Below are positions 48,072-58,879 of a stretch of 64,000 nt of DNA, in pieces. Numbering within the stretch: position 1 is the stretch's first letter; every line of letters starts with the position of its first letter. The position numbers and the translations under genes were made by a program. The notes under the pieces were generated by a model, which had not been told where the DNA came from, made no database searches, and saw only the letters and a list, made by a program, of their open reading frames with translations. This stretch comes from Modestobacter caceresii. GTDB lineage: Bacteria > Actinomycetota > Actinomycetes > Mycobacteriales > Geodermatophilaceae. The stretch covers positions 24,897 through 88,896 of the forward strand of contig NZ_JPMX01000019.1 of the NCBI RefSeq assembly GCF_000761485.1, given 5' to 3'.

Positions 48072-48506
48072 TCAGTCGTCGCGGGCGTGGCGGCCGCCGA
48101 TGCCGTGCCGGCCGGTGGGCTCCTCGCGCTCGGCCAGGGCGGCGATCCCGTCGGCGTAGCCGCTGGCGTAGTCCCAGCTGACGTAGTCGTCGGGGTCGGG
48201 GTCGAACGGCGGCTCGTGCCGGCCGGTCTGTCCCTCGTCCAGCAGCTGGCGCAGGTTCGCCTGCATCAGCGCCCAGTCGACGTGGTGCTCCTCGTCGCAG
48301 TCGGGGCAGTCCACGACGATGCCCTTGACCCCGGTGGGCTCCAGTAGCGTGCGGAAGACCTCCAGCTCGGCCAGGTCGTCGAGCACCCCGGCCCGCTCCT
48401 CCATGGTCAGCGGTGGCTGCACCGAGTGGTCACCGGAGCCGAGCTCGCCCCCGAAGTCCGGGTCGCGATCCGGGGTCGCGCCGAATGCGTCGTCCCACGC
48501 GTCCAC
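48072..48506 (-). CDS. DUF5319 family protein
   Basis: A 144-residue acidic protein of unknown function. It contains LTMEERAGVLDDLAELEVFRTLLEPTGVKGIVVDCPDC (a CPDC pair that may bind metal), EEHHVDWALMQANLRQLLDEG and PPFDPDPDDYVSWDYASGYADG, matching the actinobacterial DUF5319 family (mycobacterial Rv3412 type). It is conserved beside guaB. The GTG at 48506 is chosen because AGGAGG lies 4 bases upstream; an ATG at 48545 lacks any ribosome-binding site. Confidence 0.88.
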   Translation of the reverse strand: MDAWDDAFGATPDRDPDFGGELGSGDHSVQPPLTMEERAGVLDDLAELEVFRTLLEPTGVKGIVVDCPDCDEEHHVDWALMQANLRQLLDEGQTGRHEPPFDPDPDDYVSWDYASGYADGIAALAEREEPTGRHGIGGRHARDD

Positions 48507-48627
48507 GTGTCCTCCTCGCCGGCCAGGGCCGGCATCCTCGGTCATTGCTGGTCAGCCAGCAGTCGGCCGGGCATGCCCGACCGACGGACCACGGTAGCGG
48601 GGCGAGGGACCCCTCCGGTGCTCCGCC

Positions 48628-50217
<1,590 letters not shown>

Positions 50218-50221
50218 CCCC

Positions 50222-51391
50222 ATGCCAGTACGTGACAACGTCGAGATCGGCCTGAACCGCTTCGCCCGCCGGGGCTACGACCTGGACGAGGTGTCGATCG
50301 TCCCCTCCCGGCGCACCCGGGACCACGACGACGTCTCCACCGCCTGGCAGATCGACGCCTTCAGGTTCGAGATCCCGCTCGTCACCAGCCCCAGCGACGC
50401 GGTGGTCAGCCCGGAGACCGCGGTCGCGGTCGGTGAGGCCGGTGGCCTGGGTGTGCTCAACGCCGAGGGCCTGTGGGCCCGGTACGACGACCCGACCGAC
50501 GTCTACCGCCGCCTGCGCGACGCCGCCGGGCCCGACAGCGGCCCGCCGACCGCGCTGCTGCAGGAGGTCTACGCCGAGCCGGTGAAGCCGGACCTGATCG
50601 CCGCCCGGATCAAGGAGGTGCGGGACGCCGGGGTGACCACGGCGGTGCGCGTCTCCCCGCAGCACACCGTGGCGCTCGCCCCGACCGTGCTCGCCGCCGG
50701 GGTCGACCTGCTGGTCATCCAGGGCACGATCGTCTCCGCCGAGCACGTCACCACCGGCGGGGACGCGCTGAACCTCAAGGAGTTCATCGCCGACCTCGAT
50801 GTCCCGGTGATCGTCGGCGGCGCGGCGGACTACCAGACCGCGCTGCACCTGATGCGCACCGGCGCCGCCGGCGTGATCGTCGGCGTGGGCGCCGACAGCT
50901 GGTCCACCGCCGACGCCGTGATGGGCGTCCGGGTGCCGCTGGCCAGCGCGATCGCCGACGCCGCGGCGGCCCGCCGCGACTACCTCGACGAGACCGGTGG
51001 CCGGTACGTGCACGTCATCGCCAACGGCCGGATCGAGACCAGCGGCGCCATCGCCCGGGCGCTGGCCTGCGGTGCCGACGCCGTCCAGCTCGGGGAGCCG
51101 CTGCGCACCGCCGCGGAGGCGCCGGCCGGCGGCGTGTGGTGGGACTCCGTGGCCGCGCACCCGCGACTGCCCCGCGGCGGCACGTCCGCACCGGCGCAGG
51201 CCCGCGGCTCGCTGGAGGAGGTGCTGCTCGGCCCGGCCACCTCCGCCGACGGGCGCACCAACCTCTTCGGTGCTCTGCGCCGCACCATGGCCAAGACCGG
51301 CTACCGGGACCTCAAGGAGTTCCAGCGGGTCGACCTGGTGATCGGTGGCAACGGCGACACCGCGGCCGGTCCCGGCCACCTGGTGGGCTGA
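50222..51391 (+). CDS. guaB3: GuaB3-type IMP dehydrogenase-like protein
   Basis: A 389-residue relative of IMPDH without CBS domains. The barrel start is [30 protein letters not shown]. At the catalytic loop it has [13 protein letters not shown] in place of the GPGSICTT of IMPDH, so the nucleophilic Cys is Ser. [25 protein letters not shown] is typical of the GuaB3 group, which in mycobacteria is not thought to supply IMPDH activity. It starts 4 bp after guaB and lies 8 bp before guaA, so it belongs to the operon; its role is unknown. Confidence 0.93.
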   Translation: MPVRDNVEIGLNRFARRGYDLDEVSIVPSRRTRDHDDVSTAWQIDAFRFEIPLVTSPSDAVVSPETAVAVGEAGGLGVLNAEGLWARYDDPTDVYRRLRDAAGPDSGPPTALLQEVYAEPVKPDLIAARIKEVRDAGVTTAVRVSPQHTVALAPTVLAAGVDLLVIQGTIVSAEHVTTGGDALNLKEFIADLDVPVIVGGAADYQTALHLMRTGAAGVIVGVGADSWSTADAVMGVRVPLASAIADAAAARRDYLDETGGRYVHVIANGRIETSGAIARALACGADAVQLGEPLRTAAEAPAGGVWWDSVAAHPRLPRGGTSAPAQARGSLEEVLLGPATSADGRTNLFGALRRTMAKTGYRDLKEFQRVDLVIGGNGDTAAGPGHLVG

Positions 51392-51399
51392 CGCCCCCG

Positions 51400-53002
<1,603 letters not shown>

Positions 53003-53157
53003 GAGGACCCCGACCGTCACCTCTTCCTGACGCCGCCGGGGATGGTCGGGCGGGGGCGCTCCGGCGCGTCACCTGTTCGGGGGCGCCGAGTGGCGAGGGC
53101 CGGCGGCTCATGATCAGGTTGTCGCCGATCTGATCGTCCACGCGAGGAGGTGCCGGA

Positions 53158-54177
53158 GTGACCGCCGGGGTGTGGCCACTCTGGCCGAGCGCGCTGGCCC
53201 TCGTCGCCATGGCAGCGGTGATCGTCTTCGCCGGCATCCGGCTGACCCGCGCCGCCGACGAGCTCGCCGACCGCACCGGACTGGGCGACGCGATCGGTGG
53301 CGCCCTGCTGCTCGGTGCGGTCACCTCCCTGCCGGGCATCGTGACCACCGCGACCGGCGCGCTGGAGGGCGATGCCGGGTTCGGCCTGGCCAACCCGATC
53401 GGCGGCGTCGCGGTGCAGACGGTCTGGCTGGCCATCGCCGACCTGGTCTACCGCCGGGCGAACCTGGAGCACGCCGCCGCCTCATTGGAGAACGTGCTGC
53501 AGGCGCTGCTCCTGGTCGGGATGCTGTCCCTGCCGGTGGTCGCCTACGCCACCCCCACGCTGCAGTGGGGCTGGATCCACCCGGTGACCCTGCTGATCCC
53601 GCTGCTCTACGGCTATGGGCTGGTCCTGCTCCGGCGGATGCACGACCACCCCATGTGGCAACCCATCCAGACCTCGGCCACGGTCGAGGACGTCGAACCC
53701 GACGGCACCGACGCCTCGACCCGGCGGCTGTGGGGCCGGCTCGCGGCGCTCGCGCTGGTGGTCGGCGTCGCCGGCTGGGTGATCGGCCAGGCCGGGCTGG
53801 GTGTCGTCCAGGCGACCGGGCTGCCCAGCGGCGTCGTCGGCTTCACCCTGACCACGGCGGTCACCTCGCTGCCCGAGCTCGTCGTGCTGATCACCGCGGT
53901 GCGGATGGGGGCGCTGACCCTGGGCATCGGCAACATCATCGGCGGGAACGTCTTCGACACCCTGATGATCCCGGTGGCCGACGTCGCCTACCTGGAGGGG
54001 CCGGTCTACCGCGACGCCGGTGAGATCAGCCTGGTGCTGCTCGGCGGCACGATCCTGATGACCGTCGTGCTGGCGACCGGGCTGGTGATGCGCGAGCGCA
54101 AGGGGGTCGGGTTCGAGGGCATCCTGCTGCCGCTGATCTACCTCGGCACCGTGGCCATCGCGGTCGTCACGCGCTGA
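53158..54177 (+). CDS. CaCA-family sodium/calcium exchanger-like membrane protein
   Basis: A 339-residue integral membrane protein with about ten hydrophobic segments in two inverted halves. Each half contains a CaCA alpha-repeat: GAVTSLPGIVTTATGALEG...LANPIGGVAVQT (about 62-92), and TTAVTSLPELVVLITAVRMG...IGNIIGGNVFDTLMIP (about 240-275). A charged loop of about 30 residues (HDHPMW to STRRLWGRL) separates the halves. The first repeat has Gly where the usual acidic residue of TSxPE sits, so cation specificity is uncertain. GTG with GAGGAGG upstream. Confidence 0.85.
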   Translation: MTAGVWPLWPSALALVAMAAVIVFAGIRLTRAADELADRTGLGDAIGGALLLGAVTSLPGIVTTATGALEGDAGFGLANPIGGVAVQTVWLAIADLVYRRANLEHAAASLENVLQALLLVGMLSLPVVAYATPTLQWGWIHPVTLLIPLLYGYGLVLLRRMHDHPMWQPIQTSATVEDVEPDGTDASTRRLWGRLAALALVVGVAGWVIGQAGLGVVQATGLPSGVVGFTLTTAVTSLPELVVLITAVRMGALTLGIGNIIGGNVFDTLMIPVADVAYLEGPVYRDAGEISLVLLGGTILMTVVLATGLVMRERKGVGFEGILLPLIYLGTVAIAVVTR

Positions 54178-54214
54178 GTGGCCGGGCCCGGGGGCGTCCC
54201 CCGGGCCCGGCCAC
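54178..54214. terminator. 17-bp perfect hairpin between convergent genes
   Basis: GTGGCCGGGCCCGGGGG (54178-54194), loop CGT, and its exact complement (54198-54214) begin directly after the exchanger stop codon. It lies between convergent genes and should terminate transcription in both directions. Confidence 0.85.
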
Positions 54215-54222
54215 CGCCGCCC

Positions 54223-54519
54223 TCAACTCCGGCGGCGGGCCTTGCGCCACTCGTTGACCAGCAGCGCGACCCCGGCGCCGATCAGGATGACCCAGGCGAT
54301 GCCGTCGCCGAACCAGGCGAGGTCGAGGTCCACCCCGGCCATCAGCAGCACCGCCACCAGGATGAACAGCACCCCGGCCACCAGAGCCCCGGGGTCGATG
54401 TCGCGTCGGCGGTCGGAGGAGTCGCCGGGGGAGGCGGTGGAGCTCCCGGTCGTGCTGCCGGTCGTGCCCTGGGGGAACACCTCGGTGTCCCGCCGTCCGT
54501 AGGGGTCGTGCTCAGCCAC
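54223..54519 (-). CDS. Small membrane protein
   Basis: A 98-residue protein I do not recognise as a named family. Residues 1-40 are polar and Ser/Thr/Gly-rich. Two hydrophobic segments follow (GALVAGVLFILVAVLLMAGV, about 44-63, and GIAWVILIGAGVALLV, about 73-88), then a basic end WRKARRRS. It overlaps the upstream PspC/LiaF-like gene by 8 bases and is therefore co-transcribed with it, suggesting an accessory role in the envelope-stress module. Confidence 0.75.
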   Translation of the reverse strand: MAEHDPYGRRDTEVFPQGTTGSTTGSSTASPGDSSDRRRDIDPGALVAGVLFILVAVLLMAGVDLDLAWFGDGIAWVILIGAGVALLVNEWRKARRRS

Positions 54520-55447
54520 GGGACACCTCCACGTCGCCCAGACCGGAGTGGATCATGATCTCGAACTCCGGGTCGGAGTCCCCGGACCACTCGTCCGTCC
54601 CCCGACCGGGGAAGAAGCCGCTCGTCACGCTGTCGCCGAACAGGTCGGTCTCGCCGACCCCCTGGACGACGTCCAGCTCCACGTCGGCGGAGAAGGGCAC
54701 GATCACCTCGATGTCGCCGATCCCGGAGTCGATCCGGGTGGTGATCGGGGAGTCCAGGTCGTCGAGGTCGACGCCGCGCAGGTCCAGCAGCAGGTCGCCG
54801 GCGCCGTTCTCGTAGTCCGACTGCACGGCGGCGGCCGACGCCGGGCGCCAGGTGCGGTCGCCCATCCCGCCGGACGGGACGTCGACGGTGGAGGCGATCG
54901 CCAGCGCCACGGAGAGCACCAGGCCGAGCCCGATGAGCCCGCCCTTGGCGCCCCGGCCGATCCCGGTCAGCGCGCCGACCACCAGGCCGACGCCGACGAC
55001 GAGGAGGGCGATGCCCAGGACGCCGCGGGCACCCAGCTCCACGTCGGTGAACTGGTCCAGCAGCACCGCGATGCCGGCGATGATCAGCAGCGCCGCGACC
55101 GTCACGCCGGGCACCGGAGAACGCGGGCCGGTGCGGGCCTGGTCCGGGACGCCGGGCTGGCCGGGCGGCGCCGCGGGGGCGGCCGGCATGAGCAGCCACA
55201 GCAGCACGTAGATGATCAGGCCGCTGCCGCCCGCGAGGGTCAGCGCGATGGCGCCCACCCGCCACAGCAGGGCGTCCACCCCGGTGTAGTCGGCCAGGCC
55301 GCCGGCGACGCCGCCGATCACCCGGTCCGTGCGGCTGCGGCGCAACGGTGGACGCGCCACCGGCCCCGGTGGCGGCGGAGGCGGCCACGAGCCCGGTGGC
55401 TGCTCGGCCGCCGGGGGCGGGGCGGAGGGAGGGAGTGCTGAGGTCAT
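54512..55447 (-). CDS. PspC-domain / LiaF-like membrane protein
   Basis: A 311-residue protein. After a Pro-rich cytoplasmic start, a PspC domain (RSRTDRVIGGVAGGLADYTGVDALLWRVG, about 38-66, with LIIYVLLWLLMP) is followed by several membrane segments to about residue 190. The C-terminal part (about 195-311) is a soluble beta-rich domain with repeated IDSGIGDIEVIVPFSADVELDVVQG-like units, as in LiaF-type proteins that inhibit their cognate kinases. Divergent from the PspC-fused kinase, so a LiaFSR-like circuit is plausible. Confidence 0.85.
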   Translation of the reverse strand: MTSALPPSAPPPAAEQPPGSWPPPPPPGPVARPPLRRSRTDRVIGGVAGGLADYTGVDALLWRVGAIALTLAGGSGLIIYVLLWLLMPAAPAAPPGQPGVPDQARTGPRSPVPGVTVAALLIIAGIAVLLDQFTDVELGARGVLGIALLVVGVGLVVGALTGIGRGAKGGLIGLGLVLSVALAIASTVDVPSGGMGDRTWRPASAAAVQSDYENGAGDLLLDLRGVDLDDLDSPITTRIDSGIGDIEVIVPFSADVELDVVQGVGETDLFGDSVTSGFFPGRGTDEWSGDSDPEFEIMIHSGLGDVEVSRG

Positions 55448-55581
55448 GCCACGAGCCTGCCGACTCCGCTCGCCTTGCGGTATCAGGGAACCCCCTGGAC
55501 CGACCCTGATCCGCGACGGTCGCCCTGCCTCCGGGTGATCACCGGTGTGCGTGGCGCGGGGACGGTGACACCATCGGTGTC

Positions 55582-56820
55582 GTGACCACCAGCACCGCGC
55601 CGGCGGCCGGGCATCCCGCCCCGGCCGCGGCTCGGCTCCCCGACGGCCGTCCGGCCCGTCCTCCGCTGGCGCGACCGGCCGGCGACCGACTGCTGGCCGG
55701 GGTGGTCGCCGGCACCGCCGCGCACCTGCGCCTGGACCCGCTCGTGGTGCGGGTCGTCGTGGTCGGGCTGGCGTTCACCGGGGTCGGCGTCGTCGCCTAC
55801 GCGCTGCTGTGGCTGACCATGCCGGTCGCCGACCCGTCCGGGGAGGACGACCCGACCGCCGTCATCGGGCAGCGCCCCAGCCGCCGCCAGATGATCCTGC
55901 TGGCGCTGCTGTCCTTCGTCGTCTTCGGGCTGGTCTCCCAGCTGCTCACCTTCGGCGGCTACGACGTCGTCCTGCCGCTGGCGCTCGCCGGGATCGGGCT
56001 GGCGCTGATCTGGCGGCAGACCGAGACCGACGCCTCGCTCTCCCGACGCACCAGTCGCTGGGGACTGGCCGCCGGCGTCGTCGTCGGCGTGGTCGGTGTG
56101 GTGCTGCTGCTGGCCACCACCGGGCAGCTGGCCAACGCCCGCAACGGCTTCACCGCCACCGTGGTGATCCTCGTCGGCCTGACACTGGCGACCGCCCCGC
56201 TGTGGCGCCGGCTGCTGGACCAGCGCGCGGCCGAGCGGGCTGCCCGGATCCGCTCCGAGGAGCGCGCCGCGGTCGCCGCCCACCTGCACGACTCGGTGCT
56301 GCAGACCCTCGCGCTGATCCAGCGGCACGCGGCCGACCCCACGGTGGTGAACCGGCTGGCCCGCAGCCAGGAGCGGGAGCTGCGGGCCTGGCTGTACGAG
56401 CCGACCGTCGCCACCGGCGGCACTTGGGCCGGGTTGGTCGCCCGACTGGTGGCCGAGGTGGAGGCCGACCACGCCGTCACCGTCGAGCCCGTCGTCGTCG
56501 GTGACCTGCCCGTCGACGACGCGGTCGCCACCCTCGGCCAGGCCGCCCGGGAGGCGGTCGTCAACGCGGCGAAGCACTCGGGTGCGCCGTCGGTCTCGCT
56601 GTACAGCGAGGTGACGCCGGGCTCGGTGACGGTCTTCGTCCGGGACCGCGGGACCGGGTTCGACCCCGCCGCCGTACCGGGCGACCGGCGCGGACTGCGC
56701 GACTCGGTGGTGGGGCGGCTGACCCGACTGGGCGGCACGGCAACGGTGCGGTCCGCGCCGGGAGAGGGGACCGAGGTGGAGCTCTGCCTCCCACGTGCAC
56801 AGATGGAGGCGTCGCTGTGA
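55582..56820 (+). CDS. PspC-fused histidine kinase (LiaS/DesK-like)
   Basis: A 412-residue sensor kinase. An N-terminal PspC domain (RPAGDRLLAGVVAGTAAHLRLDPLVVRVVVV, about 31-61) is followed by four or so membrane segments, then HisKA_3 with AAHLHDSVLQTLALIQRHA (phospho-acceptor His236), and a HATPase domain with QAAREAVVNAAKHSGA (N box) and RDRGTGFDPAAVPGDRRGLRDSVVGR (G box). No extracellular sensing domain is seen. GTG start. The stop overlaps the response-regulator gene by 4 bases, so they are a pair. Confidence 0.9.
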   Translation: MTTSTAPAAGHPAPAAARLPDGRPARPPLARPAGDRLLAGVVAGTAAHLRLDPLVVRVVVVGLAFTGVGVVAYALLWLTMPVADPSGEDDPTAVIGQRPSRRQMILLALLSFVVFGLVSQLLTFGGYDVVLPLALAGIGLALIWRQTETDASLSRRTSRWGLAAGVVVGVVGVVLLLATTGQLANARNGFTATVVILVGLTLATAPLWRRLLDQRAAERAARIRSEERAAVAAHLHDSVLQTLALIQRHAADPTVVNRLARSQERELRAWLYEPTVATGGTWAGLVARLVAEVEADHAVTVEPVVVGDLPVDDAVATLGQAAREAVVNAAKHSGAPSVSLYSEVTPGSVTVFVRDRGTGFDPAAVPGDRRGLRDSVVGRLTRLGGTATVRSAPGEGTEVELCLPRAQMEASL

Positions 56821-57476
56821 ACCGCACCCGGGTCTTCCTGGTCGACGACCACGCGATGGTCCGCGCCGGCGTGCGCGCCGAGCTGGGCGAGGAGGTCGAG
56901 GTGGTCGGCGAGGCAGCCGACGTCCCGACCGCGGTGGCCGGCATCCGGGCCAGCACACCGGACGTCGTCCTGCTCGACGTGCACCTGCCCGGCGGGGGTG
57001 GCCACGCCGTCCTCGAGTCGCTGCGCACCGAGCTGCCCGAGACCCGGTGGCTGGCGCTGTCGGTCTCCGACGCCGCCGAGGACGTCATCGCCGTCATCCG
57101 GGCCGGGGCCCGCGGGTACGTCACCAAGACGATCTCCGGGGCCGACCTGCGGGACGCCGTCCGCCGGGTCGCCGAGGACGACGTCGTCTTCAGCCCCCGG
57201 CTGGCCGGTTTCGTGCTGGACGCCTTCTCCGCCGGGCCCGCCGCACCGGTCCCCGCCGAGGACCCGGCCACCGACCCGGGCCTGGACCTGCTGTCGGCCC
57301 GCGAGCGCGAGGTGATGCAACTGCTGGCCCGCGGCTACACCTACCGGGAGATCGGCGGGCGGCTGTTCATCTCGGTGAAGACGGTGGAGTCGCACGCCTC
57401 CAACGTGCTGCGCAAGCTGCAGCTGTCCAACCGCAACGAGCTCACCCGCTGGGCGGCCACCAACCGCCTGCTGTGA
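56817..57476 (+). CDS. NarL/LiaR-family response regulator
   Basis: A 219-residue regulator. The receiver domain has FLVDDHAMVRAGVRAEL (acidic pair near residue 8), the phospho-acceptor Asp in VVLLDVHLPGGGG (about 53), and YVTKTISGADLRDAVRRV with the conserved Lys. The C-terminal LuxR HTH is LSAREREVMQLLARGYTYREIG followed by RLFISVKTVESHASNVLRKLQL. It is the partner of the PspC-fused kinase and probably acts on the divergent PspC/LiaF-like operon. Confidence 0.92.
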   Translation: MNRTRVFLVDDHAMVRAGVRAELGEEVEVVGEAADVPTAVAGIRASTPDVVLLDVHLPGGGGHAVLESLRTELPETRWLALSVSDAAEDVIAVIRAGARGYVTKTISGADLRDAVRRVAEDDVVFSPRLAGFVLDAFSAGPAAPVPAEDPATDPGLDLLSAREREVMQLLARGYTYREIGGRLFISVKTVESHASNVLRKLQLSNRNELTRWAATNRLL

Positions 57477-57518
57477 CGCGGTGGCCGGTGGCCGCGGTGC
57501 GGTCGGTCGGGCGCCAGG

Positions 57519-58253
57519 TCAGCCGGTGTGCACCACGTGGAAGGCCTCGGCCAACCGGCCGTCGGGCAGGCCGTGGGCACGCGCGTTCTGCCGCATCCAG
57601 CCGGTCAGGAACTCCTGCAACTGGCCCTCGGGCCAGTGCGAGACCTGGCTGACGTGCGAGCGCAGCGCGGCGAGCTTGCGGTCGAGCACGTCGGTGACGT
57701 CCACGGCGTGGTCCGAGCGGGGGCCGCCGCCCAGCCACACCTCCGACACCGTCCAGGCGTCCAGGCCCTCGTCGGCCAGCAGCTCGGGGAAGGCGAAGGG
57801 GTTGCGGGCGTCGGGGTACACCGCACGCAACGTGGACTCGCCCACGGTCATGTGGTCGGGGTGGCTGGCGCCGATCCGCTCCCAGAAGCGCTCGGGTGAG
57901 CTGGTGAGCACCCGCTGCGGCCGCACCTGGCGGATCACCCGGCTGATGTCGCGGCGCAGGTCCAGGGTCGGCTCGAGCCGCCCGTCCGGGTACCCGAGGA
58001 ACCGGACGTCGGTGACACCCACCGCCGCGGCCGCGGCTCGCTGCTCCTCGCGGCGCAACGGGCCCATCTGGTCGCGCGGGGTCTCGTCGAAGCCCCCGGC
58101 GTCCCCGTCGGTCACCATGCAGTAGGTGACCTCCGTGCCCGCCGCCGTCCAGGTGGCGACCGTGCCGGCGCTGCCGAAGTCGACGTCGTCGGGGTGGGCG
58201 AGCACGCACAGGACGCGGTCGACGTGCTCGGCGGGGGCAGTGGGGAGCGGCAT
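57519..58253 (-). CDS. PIG-L family LmbE-like deacetylase
   Basis: A 244-residue zinc-dependent N-deacetylase-like protein. The zinc-binding AHPDDVDFGSAGTVA lies at about 19-33 and the third ligand in SHPDHMTVGE near 135. DGDAGGFDETPRDQMGPLRREEQ and RFLGYPDGRL are typical of the family that includes mycothiol enzymes MshB and Mca. It is shorter than those (about 290-300 residues), so its substrate (bacillithiol, mycothiol conjugate or another GlcNAc compound) stays open. The ATG at 58253 gives the conserved N-terminus. Confidence 0.85.
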   Translation of the reverse strand: MPLPTAPAEHVDRVLCVLAHPDDVDFGSAGTVATWTAAGTEVTYCMVTDGDAGGFDETPRDQMGPLRREEQRAAAAAVGVTDVRFLGYPDGRLEPTLDLRRDISRVIRQVRPQRVLTSSPERFWERIGASHPDHMTVGESTLRAVYPDARNPFAFPELLADEGLDAWTVSEVWLGGGPRSDHAVDVTDVLDRKLAALRSHVSQVSHWPEGQLQEFLTGWMRQNARAHGLPDGRLAEAFHVVHTG

Positions 58254-58310
58254 CACGCGCCGCAGCTTATGGGCACCCTCCAGGGCCCCGGTCGAGCTCA
58301 CGAGGCCTGG

Positions 58311-58327
58311 GGGAGGGTGACCCTCCC
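58311..58327 (-). terminator. Hairpin after the chorismate mutase stop codon
   Basis: GGGAGGGT-G-ACCCTCCC is a perfect palindrome abutting the chorismate mutase stop codon on the minus strand. It could form a short terminator stem before the PIG-L gene. Confidence 0.45.
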
Positions 58328-58618
58328 TCAGAGCCGGCCGCGGCCCTGGCGCAGCAGCATCATCCCGAGTGCGGCGCCGTCCGGACCGAGCGCGGTGCGG
58401 AAGCGGGCGAGGACCCGCTGCTCGCGGGACAGCGACAGCCGCATGCCGCCCGAGGCGGTGCGCAGCGCGCCGATCTCCTGGGAGACGGCCAGCCGGCGCT
58501 GGACCAGCTCGATGATCTGCGCGTCGCAGGCGTCGATCTCGGCGCGCAGCGCGTCGATGTGCTCGGCCGGGTCGGCAGGGCGCTCGGTGGAGACGCTGGG
58601 GGAGAGGGTGCTGCTCAT
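58328..58618 (-). CDS. Chorismate mutase (AroQ fold)
   Basis: This enzyme converts chorismate to prephenate for Phe and Tyr synthesis. The 96-residue protein has a three-helix AroQ pattern: IDALRAEIDACDAQIIELVQRRLAVSQEIG (about 21-50), then GGMRLSLSREQRVLARF and GMMLLRQGRGRL. It matches the mycobacterial intracellular enzyme Rv0948c type, and the neighbouring pcrA/uvrD1 and M23 peptidase genes are in the same order. The actinobacterial C-terminal Gly-His after RGRL, important for activation by DAHP synthase in M. tuberculosis as I recall it, is missing. GGAGGA lies before the ATG. Confidence 0.92.
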   Translation of the reverse strand: MSSTLSPSVSTERPADPAEHIDALRAEIDACDAQIIELVQRRLAVSQEIGALRTASGGMRLSLSREQRVLARFRTALGPDGAALGMMLLRQGRGRL

Positions 58619-58666
58619 CGGGTCCTCCGGGGCGGGTGTGAGGCCGTCGGACCCGGGACACAGAAA

Positions 58667-58695
58667 ACGCCCCGGGGCCTTGGGCCCGGGGCGTC
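58667..58695 (-). terminator. Intrinsic terminator in the chorismate mutase leader
   Basis: On the minus strand ACGCCCCGGG-CCC-AAGG-CCCCGGGGCGT is followed directly by TTTTCTG, a textbook GC stem plus T-run. It lies about 50 bases before the chorismate mutase ATG and 16 bases after the stop of a 20-codon ORF. It must either end an upstream small transcript or attenuate the mutase gene. Confidence 0.8.
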
Positions 58696-58703
58696 GTGTG
58701 CGG

Positions 58704-58717
58704 TGGCTGATCAGCCA
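58704..58717. promoter_or_regulatory. Palindrome over the leader-ORF stop codon
   Basis: TGGCTGATCAGCCA is a perfect 14-base palindrome containing the TGA stop of the small leader ORF. A stem here would lie between the leader peptide and the terminator. Another palindromic stem, ACCGG-AAC-CCGGT (58730-58742), lies inside the leader ORF. Confidence 0.5.
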
Positions 58718-58773
58718 GCGAGTACGGACACCGGAACCCGGTGGCCGTAGGAAAACTCGCGATGCGTCAGCAC
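58711..58773 (-). CDS. Putative leader peptide of chorismate mutase
   Basis: A GTG-started ORF of 20 codons reads MLTHREFSYGHRVPVSVLAG and stops 16 bases before the intrinsic terminator. It contains a Phe-Ser-Tyr stretch, and Phe and Tyr are the end products of the mutase pathway. No ribosome-binding site is visible, so it would need a leaderless start or be spurious. The peptide has two codons (TTT, TCC-TAC) with unusual T content for this genome. It is a candidate for attenuation control, not a proven gene. Confidence 0.4.
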   Translation of the reverse strand: MLTHREFSYGHRVPVSVLAG

Positions 58774-58864
58774 GTCGAGGAGTGTGTCACACCACGGACC
58801 GCGCGGCCAGGTCACGCCGTCCCCAGGCGACACGCGGGCCCCGGTGGTCGTCGGTGCCCCGGCT

Positions 58865-58870
58865 TAGAGT
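58865..58870 (+). promoter_or_regulatory. -10 box before pcrA
   Basis: TAGAGT ends 9 bases before the pcrA ATG with no clear ribosome-binding site, suggesting a very short or absent leader. Confidence 0.45.
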
Positions 58871-58879
58871 GGGCGGGTC

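Noticed and set aside
46888..48159. Alternative frame across the AbiEi/DUF559 gene
   Set aside because: It is Arg/Pro/Gly-rich with no motifs; the 338-residue frame has two recognisable modules.
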